Source: JAWWBN01 sp033720955 (lineage in GTDB: Bacteria; Acidobacteriota; Thermoanaerobaculia; Multivoradales; JAHEKO01). Taken from it: 7,118 nucleotides of DNA. The translations under genes and the position numbers were made by a program. Numbering within the stretch: position 1 is the first letter of the stretch; each line of letters begins with the position of its first letter. The notes under the pieces were generated by a model. That model had not been told where the DNA came from. It saw only the letters and a program-made list of their open reading frames with translations, and ran no database searches. Shown here piece after piece: positions 1-5,868 of the stretch. The stretch lies in assembly GCA_033720955.1 (NCBI GenBank), contig JAWWBN010000202.1, forward strand, positions 1 through 7,118, given 5' to 3'.

Positions 1-774
1 AGCCCGGGGCCGTCCGTGCTCCCGGTGGCGGAGGGCGAGACCCGCTTGGGCGGGGTCGAGCGCGCCGAGCACCGCTGCGTCGGCCTCGAGAACCTCTTCC
101 AGGGCCGCGGACCGGCCCGCGACCTGGTGACCCGGATCGAGCTCTACCGGCGCGAGGTGAGCAACCCGCTGGCCCGGTACGAGAACCTCTACGAGCCGAT
201 CAACACCTTCCCGGAGGTGGAGCCCGACCGGGTGCGGGTGGCGCCGGACTCGAGCGTGGCGGAGGGAATCGAGCTCCTCCTGCGCGGTCGTCTCGGGCAG
301 AGGACGGGCTGGTGGATCAACTACGCCCTCTCGTCCACCGAGGACGTGATCGCCGGCGAGCGCTTTCCGCGGCAGTTCGACCAGACCCACGCCGTCAACC
401 TGGACCTGGACCTGCGGCTCTCACCCCGCTGGAGCGTCAACCTGGCCTGGCGGTACCACACCGGCTGGCCCACGACCCCGCTGACCGTGGAGCGACGGAC
501 GGGCGACGACGGCTCGGTGGAGACGGTGCCGGTGCTGGGCCGGCGGTTCAGCGACCGGCTTCCCGACTACCACCGGCTGGATCTCCGGGCCAGCCGCCGC
601 TGGGCGTGGCGCTCCACCCGGCTGCGCCTCTTCCTCGACGTGCAGAACGTGTACGACCGGGCCAACCTGGCCGGCTTCGACTACGAGATCGACGACGAGA
701 CCGGAACCCTGATCGACAACCGCGAGAGCTGGCCGGGGTTTCTCCCGTCCCTCGGCGTCGAGATCGAGTTCTGA
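1..774 (+). CDS. TonB-dependent outer-membrane receptor, C-terminal part (5' end outside window)
   Basis: The reading frame is open from the first base and ends at TGA 772-774, giving 257 residues. It reads as the C-terminal part of a TonB-dependent receptor beta-barrel: alternating polar/hydrophobic strands with many aromatic and Arg residues, a WWINYALSS strand, the stretch RFPRQFDQTHAVNLDLDLRL followed by an aromatic NLAWRYHTGWP strand (a pattern common in such barrels), and a late strand LRLFLDVQNVYDR. It ends in a strand finishing VEIEF, and a terminal Phe is the usual outer-membrane assembly (BAM) signal, so the 3' end looks intact. The signal peptide, TonB box and plug lie upstream of the window, so substrate and presence of an STN signalling domain cannot be judged. 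It converges on the FecR-like gene with 17 bp between stop codons. Internal ATG/GTG codons are not the true start. The receptor class is fairly sure; the ligand is unknown. Confidence 0.8.
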   Translation, partial: SPGPSVLPVAEGETRLGGVERAEHRCVGLENLFQGRGPARDLVTRIELYRREVSNPLARYENLYEPINTFPEVEPDRVRVAPDSSVAEGIELLLRGRLGQRTGWWINYALSSTEDVIAGERFPRQFDQTHAVNLDLDLRLSPRWSVNLAWRYHTGWPTTPLTVERRTGDDGSVETVPVLGRRFSDRLPDYHRLDLRASRRWAWRSTRLRLFLDVQNVYDRANLAGFDYEIDDETGTLIDNRESWPGFLPSLGVEIEF

Positions 775-791
775 GCCGCGCCGGCCCGGGC

Positions 792-1823
792 TCAGGGAGC
801 GGCGCGCTCGATCCTGAGCTCGCCCGACTCGATCCGATAGGAGAGACGGCTGGCCGGCAGCACCGCCGCCAGCGACTCGCGCGGCGACAGCTCCGCCGGG
901 GCGCCCAGAAGCTCCAGCGCGCCGGCCTCCCGCTCCAGCCGGGAGTCGGCGTAGACCACCCGGAGACCGGTCTCGTACGACACCCACTCCAGGTAGGCGG
1001 CCAGCGGCGCCCCCTCCGCGTCGAAGCCGGGCGCCGCCCTCTCCACCCACTCCCACTCCGGGCCGAAGGCCGCTACCGCGGTGCGCCACAGGGTGCCCTC
1101 GCCATCCACGGTCAGCTCCTCTCCCGGCCCCGCCAGATGCCGCTCGCCGCCGGCCTCCACCCGCACCCTGCCCTGTCGCACCCGCACCCGGAGCGTGTCG
1201 TCCCTCTCCACCAGCCGGGTCGCGAAGCGGGTGCCGACCTCCACCACCGTGCCCAGCCGGGTCGCGACGGCGATGGCCGGGGGACCGGAGGCGCCCTCGC
1301 CCGAGTCCAGGTAGACGGCGCCGGCCAGGAGCTCGATCCGGTCCGTCGAGACGAGCCGCAGCCGGCTCCCGGGGGCGATCCGCACCGACTGGCCGTCGCG
1401 CCAGGCCAGGGCCGCGACGGCGCCCTCCGCCGCCCCGGTGGCGACCTCCGCCCCCGCCGGGAGGCCCTCGGCGAGGACGGCCGGACGGGCCCCTTCCTCG
1501 CCGGCGACCGAGAGCGATCCCCCCTCGCCCAGCGCAGCCACCACCGCCAGGGTCGTCGCCGGCGCCGGCCGCGCCTTCCACCACCAGAGACCCACCACGG
1601 CAAGGACGAGGCCGGCGGCCAGGGCGAGAGCCCAGCGCGAAACGCCGGCGTCGGAGCGCCGGGAGACCGGGCGGGCGTAGCGGCGGCTCCACTCGGAGTG
1701 GGCCACCGCCCGGATGGCGGCCAGCTCTTCGGGCGGCACCTCCGGCCGCGGGCCGGCCCGGCCCAGCAGCTCGCGGACCGCCGTCTCGTCGGATCGGCTC
1801 TCGTCGCGGCTCATGATCTCCAT
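792..1823 (-). CDS. FecR-like membrane anti-sigma regulator with C-terminal STN-like domain
   Basis: A 343-residue protein. Residues about 10-57 form a charged cytoplasmic segment, the expected sigma-binding part. Residues 64-83 (WALALAAGLVLAVVGLWWW) are a single membrane helix followed by a basic residue. Residues about 125-242 are a FecR domain, with the family-like core LGTVVEVGTRF at 190-200 and the preceding IELLAGAVYLDSG. Residues about 267-340 resemble an STN/FecR_C fold (PLAAYLEWVSYETGLRVVY, then LELLG, then ESLAAVLPASRLSYRI). In the family, such proteins hold or activate an ECF sigma factor in response to a periplasmic signal from an outer-membrane receptor. The start at 1823 has GGAG (1830-1833) six bases upstream. 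A second ATG at 1814 overlaps the sigma stop as ATGA. The genes overlap by 13 bases, suggesting translational coupling. The class is clear; whether it is inhibitor or activator is not. Confidence 0.87.
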   Translation of the reverse strand: MEIMSRDESRSDETAVRELLGRAGPRPEVPPEELAAIRAVAHSEWSRRYARPVSRRSDAGVSRWALALAAGLVLAVVGLWWWKARPAPATTLAVVAALGEGGSLSVAGEEGARPAVLAEGLPAGAEVATGAAEGAVAALAWRDGQSVRIAPGSRLRLVSTDRIELLAGAVYLDSGEGASGPPAIAVATRLGTVVEVGTRFATRLVERDDTLRVRVRQGRVRVEAGGERHLAGPGEELTVDGEGTLWRTAVAAFGPEWEWVERAAPGFDAEGAPLAAYLEWVSYETGLRVVYADSRLEREAGALELLGAPAELSPRESLAAVLPASRLSYRIESGELRIERAAP

Positions 1824-2464
1824 TCCAATCTCCGCCCGGGAGGCGCCGCACCGCGGCTCGCCGCGCCGGCGGGGTCGGCGGGAGGTGCGGAGAGGCTCTC
1901 GTAGGCGGTCCGGAAGGCCAGCCGCGCGCGCGTCAGCAGCGACTCGGCGGCCTTGGCCCCCAGGTTCAGCCGGCCGGCGATCTCAAGCACCGGCAGGTCC
2001 TGCAGATACTTCCATTCGAGCGCGCGGCCGTAGCGAGGCGGCAGGGTGTCCAGGGCCTCGTGGACCCGCTCCCCCCTCTCGCGCTGCAGCAGCAGGGCTT
2101 CGGGCCCGGGGGGAGGCGGATCCGGCGGATGCGCGGCGCCCTCCTCGAGGCGGTCTATCCCCACCGCGAGCCCGGCGCGGGTCGCGCCCCGGAAGTGGGC
2201 CGCGATCTCGTTGCGGCAGCAGGCGCACAGCCAAGTGGAGAGACCGGCCTCGCCGCGAAACCCGGTCAGGTTGGCGATGGCCTTGACCACCGTCGCCTGG
2301 ACCACCTCACGGGCCAGCTCGGTGTCGCCGCGCAGCCGCCGGCAGGCGAAGCGGTAGAGCGGCGGCAGGTACTCGTCGGCGAAGAGCTCGAAGGCCTGCT
2401 CGTCGCCCGCGACCATCCGCCGCACCAGCCGGCGCTCGTCGCCCCGGTCGTCTCCGGGGCCCAT
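1811..2464 (-). CDS. ECF-type RNA polymerase sigma factor (sigma-70 family)
   Basis: A 217-residue protein with the two-domain layout of extracytoplasmic-function sigma factors. Region 2 is at about residues 12-92, with LVRRMVAGDEQAFELFADEY, YRFACRRLRGDTELAREVVQ, then FRGEAGLSTWLCACCRNEIA. A Pro-rich linker lies around 112-121. Region 4 is at about 135-190, with LPPRYGRALEWKYLQDLPVLEIA and the HTH continuing to LLTRARLAFRTAY. The C-terminal tail (about 192-217) is Ala/Pro/Arg-rich. Three Cys (80, 82, 83) fall in region 2.4. The chosen ATG at 2464 has GGAGAG (2475-2480) ten bases upstream. An ATG at 2482 or a GTG at 2563 would only add poorly sigma-like residues, and the GGAGG for 2482 is 19 bases away inside a hairpin. 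It should direct polymerase to its own regulon under control of the FecR-like protein encoded immediately downstream. The target genes are not identifiable here. Confidence 0.87.
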   Translation of the reverse strand: MGPGDDRGDERRLVRRMVAGDEQAFELFADEYLPPLYRFACRRLRGDTELAREVVQATVVKAIANLTGFRGEAGLSTWLCACCRNEIAAHFRGATRAGLAVGIDRLEEGAAHPPDPPPPGPEALLLQRERGERVHEALDTLPPRYGRALEWKYLQDLPVLEIAGRLNLGAKAAESLLTRARLAFRTAYESLSAPPADPAGAASRGAAPPGRRLEWRS

Positions 2465-2492
2465 GGAATCCGCGCTCTCCATCGTTTCGCGG

Positions 2493-2520
2493 TCCCGCCG
2501 GCCTCCAGGCCGGCCCGGGA
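2493..2520 (-). other. Strong inverted repeat just upstream of the sigma gene
   Basis: Arms GCCGGCCT (2497-2504) and AGGCCGGC (2507-2514) pair perfectly over 8 bp around a 2-base centre. The pairing extends with TCCC (2493-2496) against GGGA (2517-2520) across a 2-base bulge. In the mRNA of the sigma gene this would form a stable stem-loop whose top contains a GGAGG sequence, 29-56 bases before the chosen start. It could be a leader structure, an operator dyad or an attenuator. In GC-rich DNA some such repeats occur by chance. Confidence 0.4.
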
Positions 2521-2592
2521 CCTGTCTCCTTAGATGCGAGGCTACCTCCGATCCTTCGCGCACGCGGTGATTCCCCCCGCGCGCGGTCGCTC

Positions 2593-2621
2593 GGCCGCCA
2601 CTCCCCCTTCCCGGGGCGGCC
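2593..2621 (-). terminator. Possible stem-loop directly after the FecA-like receptor gene
   Basis: GGCCGCC (2593-2599) and GGCGGCC (2615-2621) can form a 7-bp all-GC stem with a 15-base loop, immediately after the receptor's TAG stop. No run of T follows in the direction of transcription, so it is not a typical intrinsic terminator. It may slow or partly end transcription, or protect the 3' end. Read-through into the sigma gene remains possible. Evidence is the repeat alone. Confidence 0.25.
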
Positions 2622-4904
2622 CTAGCGGCGACCGGGGAAGTCCCAGGAGAGGCCGAAGAGCAGCGCCCGCGGACGGCCGGGCCGCAGACCGGCGGGACGG
2701 CGGGCCGCCACGTAGGTCTCGTCGGTGGCGTTGAGGAGCTGGCCCCACACCTCGAAGCCCGCGCCCAGCTCCAGCTCGGCCCGCACGTCGAGCAGCAGAC
2801 GGGAGCCGATCCTCTCGCCCGCCGGGATCGGACCGCGGCCGGCGTTGGTGCGCATCTCGTCGCTGTAGTGGGCGTCCAGGTGGACCGCCCAGCGGCCTCC
2901 CTCCACCCCCAGACCGGCGAAGAGCTGGTGCTCCGCCAGGTAGGGCAGCTCGTCGCCTCGCTCGACCCGCGGCGCCCAGTCGGCGAAGCCGGTGAGGAAG
3001 CTGGTCCGGAACTCGCTGTCGGTGTAGGTGTAGGCCAGCCGCAACGGCAGCCGCAGAGCGCCGCCGGAGGCGCGAGCCAGCTCCACGCCGAAGCCCGCCT
3101 CGAGCCCCTGGAGCCGGGCCTCGCCGCCGTTGAACTGCTCCCCGGTGCCGCCGCCGCCGCCCGAGGTGGTGTCGGTGCCCAGCAGGTTGTCGTAGTCGTT
3201 GGCGAAGAGCACCAGCTCGGCGTCGAGGTCGCCGCGATCGAGCCGCCAGCCGAGCTCGTAGTTGACGCTCTCCTCGGAGGCCACCTCCTCCGTGGAGCCC
3301 GGCGCGGGGGGCGAGAAGCCGCGGTGCACCCCCAGGAAGAGGATCGTGGCGGCGCTCAGCCGGTAGCCGACGCCCAGACCGGGGATCACCTCGGTGAGGT
3401 CGTTGCGCCGCACGGAGAGCGACGCGCCGGTGCGAAGGGGGTCGGCGGTGCCGAAGTCGCGGCGGGTCAGCTCGATCGCCTCGACCCGCACGCCCGGCGT
3501 CCAGGTCCACCGGCCGCTGGTGAAGGTGTCCTCGACGAAGAGGGCCAGGGCGCGGGCGTCGGCGACCCGGTTGGCCTGGCTGCCGGGTGCGCCGAAGCGC
3601 TCGAAGACCCGGCGCCCGCTCTCCATCCGGTAGAGGTCCTCCTCCTGGAAGCGGTCCTCGCCGTCCTCGTGCGCCCGCACTCCGATCGCCAGCTCGTGCC
3701 CCCACCGCCCGCCGAGATCGAGCCCGGCGACGATCTGGAGGCCCTGGGAGTAGTAGTCGCGGCGATTGTTCCGCACCGCGAGGGCGCCGGGGGCGCTGTC
3801 CGCTTCGCCCCGCAGCACCGCCAGCCGTCCGGGGTGGAGATCGGGAGCGGCCAGTACGGCGGCCACGCCCACGCCGCCCACCGACTCCAGCTTGTGCCAG
3901 TTGCGGAAGAAGTCGTTGCGGTAGAGGGTGGCCGTCAGGTCGAAAGGGCCCGCCGGGTCCACGTACCAGCTCAACTGGAGCTGCTCGTGGTCGGTGACGA
4001 TGCGGTCCCCCGCCGAGGAGGCGTAGCGGCGGTAGGGATCGCGCTCGAAGTCGCTCTGGGTGAGGCCCAGGTAGGTCTCGTCGCCCTCCTGCCGCGTCTT
4101 GCCCAGCTTCAGCTCGAGCGCCTGGAAGAGGGTGGCGCCGGGGCGGCTGGTGAGACGCAGCTTGCCCAGGTAGTCCTCCAGCTCGAAGCCGGTGGCCCCC
4201 CCGCCGTCGAGCCGTTTGAAGCCGTCGGTCGAGAGCTGGTAGGTCTCGAACAGCCAGCCGACGCGAGGGCCCGAGTCGCCCACCGTGGCGTGGGCGCGGC
4301 GCAGCTCGTCGTCGCCCGCGGCGAGCTGCAAGCGGGCGCGGAGCGCACCCGGAATGCCGGTGGAGAGATAGTTGATGGCGCCGCCGTTGGTGTAGGGACC
4401 CTGGCGGATCGCGCCCGAGCCTTTGCGGATCTCGAAACCCTCCATGCGGCCTGCGGTGGGCGCGTAGTAGGCGGAGGGCGCGGCGTAGGGGGCCGGAGCC
4501 ACCAGCACGCCGTCCTCCAGCAGGGTGACCTTCTGGCTGCGCTCGACGCCGGTGCCGCGGATCCCGATGTTGGGCCGCAGACCGTAGCCGTCCTCCTCCT
4601 GGATCGAGACCCCGGGAGCGCGGCGCAGCACGCGGTGGACGTCGGAGTGCTCCTGTCGCTCGAGCTCGCGGCGCCCGATGACGTGCGCCGATCCGGGCAC
4701 GCGGAGCGCCTCCGCCTCCGAGCCGACCACCAGGAGCTCCTCGAAGAGCCGCGGGCGCTCGCACTCCTGCGCCCTCTCCCGGGCCTCCGCCGGCTCCGCC
4801 GAGCACTCCGCCTCCGCTGCCCGCACCGGCGGGGCGCAGCAGACCAGAGCCAGCAGACAGAGCGCCGGCAGGGGGTCGCGGCAGAGGAGGCGGAGGAAGC
4901 GCAT
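2622..4904 (-). CDS. FecA-like TonB-dependent outer-membrane receptor without STN domain
   Basis: A 760-residue protein, normal for the family. Residues 1-30 look like a signal peptide: Arg-rich start, hydrophobic core PALCLLALVCC, and cleavage near VRA-AEA. A TonB-box-like EELLVVGS is at 55-62. The plug follows at about 65-185, with HRVLRRAPGVSIQEEDGYGL, IGIRGTGVERSQKVTLLEDG, RMEGFEIRKGSGAIRQGP and NGGAINYLST, closely following plugs of receptors usually annotated as Fe(III)-dicitrate receptors. The rest is barrel, with a Gly-rich TSGGGGGTGE loop near 580 and a last strand LLFGLSWDF followed by an unusual four-residue PGRR tail. Only about 25 residues separate the signal peptide from the TonB box, so there is no STN signalling domain. 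The only cysteines in the mature protein seem to be C34 and C48, in that short tail. ATG 4904 is the first in-frame start and has no clear Shine-Dalgarno. The gene is divergent from a Crp/Fnr regulator with a shared operator. It should import a metal chelate or similar ligand with TonB energy; the ligand is not proven. Confidence 0.9.
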   Translation of the reverse strand: MRFLRLLCRDPLPALCLLALVCCAPPVRAAEAECSAEPAEARERAQECERPRLFEELLVVGSEAEALRVPGSAHVIGRRELERQEHSDVHRVLRRAPGVSIQEEDGYGLRPNIGIRGTGVERSQKVTLLEDGVLVAPAPYAAPSAYYAPTAGRMEGFEIRKGSGAIRQGPYTNGGAINYLSTGIPGALRARLQLAAGDDELRRAHATVGDSGPRVGWLFETYQLSTDGFKRLDGGGATGFELEDYLGKLRLTSRPGATLFQALELKLGKTRQEGDETYLGLTQSDFERDPYRRYASSAGDRIVTDHEQLQLSWYVDPAGPFDLTATLYRNDFFRNWHKLESVGGVGVAAVLAAPDLHPGRLAVLRGEADSAPGALAVRNNRRDYYSQGLQIVAGLDLGGRWGHELAIGVRAHEDGEDRFQEEDLYRMESGRRVFERFGAPGSQANRVADARALALFVEDTFTSGRWTWTPGVRVEAIELTRRDFGTADPLRTGASLSVRRNDLTEVIPGLGVGYRLSAATILFLGVHRGFSPPAPGSTEEVASEESVNYELGWRLDRGDLDAELVLFANDYDNLLGTDTTSGGGGGTGEQFNGGEARLQGLEAGFGVELARASGGALRLPLRLAYTYTDSEFRTSFLTGFADWAPRVERGDELPYLAEHQLFAGLGVEGGRWAVHLDAHYSDEMRTNAGRGPIPAGERIGSRLLLDVRAELELGAGFEVWGQLLNATDETYVAARRPAGLRPGRPRALLFGLSWDFPGRR

Positions 4905-4950
4905 GATCGGGGACCGGGGAAGCGGAAGGCCGGGGGCGGCCTCCGGGCAG

Positions 4951-4956
4951 ACGTTA
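4951..4956 (-). promoter_or_regulatory. Possible -10 element of the receptor promoter (class II, Fnr/Dnr-dependent)
   Basis: On the minus strand these bases read TAACGT, matching the three best-conserved positions (T, A and final T) of a sigma-70 -10 hexamer. If the operator centred at about 4985.5 is at -41.5, transcription would start near 4944 and the -10 hexamer should lie exactly here. That leaves a leader of about 40 bases before ATG 4904. The geometry is convincing but the hexamer is weak by itself. Confidence 0.4.
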
Positions 4957-4977
4957 GGCCACCCGAGCCCCGGCCGC

Positions 4978-4993
4978 CTTGATCTCGGTCAAG
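4978..4993. promoter_or_regulatory. Fnr/Dnr-type operator between divergent genes
   Basis: TTGAT-CTCG-GTCAA (4979-4992) matches the known Fnr/Dnr consensus TTGAT-N4-ATCAA at nine of ten defined bases. The arms CTTGA and TCAAG (4978-4982 and 4989-4993) are perfect over 5 bp. It stands out in a GC-rich intergenic region, between the FecA-like receptor and a Crp/Fnr regulator whose recognition helix carries the E..SR pattern known to read TTGA half-sites. The centre lies about 82 bp upstream of the receptor ATG and 60 bp upstream of the regulator ATG. Confidence 0.75.
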
Positions 4994-5009
4994 ACCGCCC
5001 GGGCCGCGC

Positions 5010-5038
5010 TTGAAAAAAGGACGTCCGCGGTCCAGAAT
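5010..5038 (+). promoter_or_regulatory. Sigma-70-like promoter of the Crp/Fnr regulator, probably giving leaderless mRNA
   Basis: The -35 element TTGAAA (5010-5015, five of six consensus bases) is separated by exactly 17 bases from the -10 element CAGAAT (5033-5038, four of six). Transcription would start near 5045, at or one base before the ATG at 5046, which fits the lack of any Shine-Dalgarno there. The operator would then be centred near -60, close to a class I activator position (-61.5). Confidence 0.5.
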
Positions 5039-5045
5039 AGCCGTC

Positions 5046-5858
5046 ATGTGCCGCGCGTGCGCCACGGACGAGCGGGCCGCTCTCTTCTGCGATGAGCGGG
5101 TCGCGGACTATCTGCGCCGGACCTATCTCTTCGAGGGCCTGAGCGGCGAGCAGATCGAGGAGATGGTGGGCGGCACGCGCACGGTGGAGCTGGAGACGGG
5201 CCGCTGGCTCTTCCACCAGGGCGACGCCGCCGCCCGCTTCTACGTCGTCCGCGAGGGCCAGATCGCCCTCTTCCGTCAGAGCGACGAGGGCCGCGAGAGC
5301 ATCGTCGCCGTGGTGGGGCGCGACGAGGTCTTCGGCGAGGAGCTGCTCTTCCTGGACGAGGCGCGACACCACCTCAACGCCCGCGCCGTGGGCGCGGCGA
5401 CCGTGCTCAGCCTGGACCGGAGCCGCTTCCGCGCCTACCTCGAGGGCTCGGTCTCTCTCGCCTTCCGGGTGATGGAGACCCTGTACCGGCGGCAGACCCT
5501 GCTCCTCGACCACGTCGAGCGGCTCACCCTCCAGAACGCGACCCAGCGCGTCATGACCTACCTCCTGGCCCAGGTGGAGGGCGACGACGGCCCGCAGCGT
5601 CTGGAGCTGACGCTGCCCAAGGCGACCCTCGCCGCCCATCTCTCCATCCAGCCCGAGACCCTCTCCCGCGTGCTCGGTCGGCTGAAGGAGTGCGAGTACA
5701 TCCGCGAGGACGGCGACGAGCTGGTGGTCGAGACCAGAGCCATGCGCTCCGGCTTGAGCTGCTCCGCCTGCGCCCAGCGGTGGGGCTGTCCGGGTCCGCA
5801 CGCCCGTCTCCTCGACCCCGGCGAGTGGCCGGCGGCCCTCGAAGCCCGCTCCTCCTGA
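5046..5858 (+). CDS. Dnr-like Crp/Fnr-family transcription regulator with terminal cysteine clusters
   Basis: A 270-residue protein. Residues about 28-120 form the cyclic-nucleotide-binding-like sensor fold (LFEGLSGEQIEEM, FHQGDAAARFYVVREGQIAL, VFGEELLFLD). About 128-165 is the dimer helix, ending LTLQNATQRVMTYLL, and 190-219 is the HTH (PKATLAAHLSIQPETLSRVL). The NAT-RV--YLL and HLSIQPET-SR segments are very like those of Pseudomonas Dnr, a haem-based NO sensor, as I recall them. Recognition-helix residues E204, S207 and R208 fit TTGA half-sites. C2, C5 and C15 stand at the N-terminus. C239, C242 and C248 form C-x2-C-x5-C in a C-terminal extension of about 35-40 residues; the only other Cys is C216. 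An upstream in-frame TTG at 5010 overlaps the promoter and is less likely. It probably controls its own gene, the receptor and the MFS gene. Whether the signal is NO, oxygen or redox state is open. Confidence 0.88.
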   Translation: MCRACATDERAALFCDERVADYLRRTYLFEGLSGEQIEEMVGGTRTVELETGRWLFHQGDAAARFYVVREGQIALFRQSDEGRESIVAVVGRDEVFGEELLFLDEARHHLNARAVGAATVLSLDRSRFRAYLEGSVSLAFRVMETLYRRQTLLLDHVERLTLQNATQRVMTYLLAQVEGDDGPQRLELTLPKATLAAHLSIQPETLSRVLGRLKECEYIREDGDELVVETRAMRSGLSCSACAQRWGCPGPHARLLDPGEWPAALEARSS

Positions 5859-5868
5859 GCGCTGGCGG

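Noticed and set aside
775..791. Bidirectional terminator between the convergent left receptor and FecR genes
   Set aside because: The gap is 17 bp of GC-rich sequence with only a short GC palindrome and no T run on either strand.
312..1904. Long plus-strand open frame across the end of the left receptor and the FecR gene
   Set aside because: It crosses two convergent well-supported genes and its product is Arg/Pro/Ala/Gly low-complexity sequence.
2542..4806. Second minus-strand frame inside the receptor gene
   Set aside because: It is a shifted frame of the receptor gene, Arg/Gly/Ala-rich with no domain pattern; the signal peptide, TonB box and plug are all in the other frame.
4830..4850. 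Cysteines in the receptor signal peptide as a lipoprotein lipobox
   Set aside because: The residues before the Cys (ALV-C) do not fit the lipobox, and a conventional VRA-AEA cleavage site follows; these receptors are not normally lipoproteins.
2868..4982. Very long open frame on the plus strand opposite the receptor gene (about 700 codons)
   Set aside because: It mirrors the receptor gene; its translation is low-complexity Val/Ala/Gly/Glu-rich without domain signals. Long antisense frames are expected in DNA with GC-rich third positions.
5013..5033. Terminator-like GGAC/GTCC repeat followed by six T on the minus strand
   Set aside because: The stem is only about 4 bp and no gene ends there on the minus strand; the A/T run is better explained as promoter sequence.
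5010..5045. TTG at 5010 as the regulator start
   Set aside because: It has no Shine-Dalgarno and overlaps a good -35 element; the added residues are not typical of the family. ATG 5046 is preferred.
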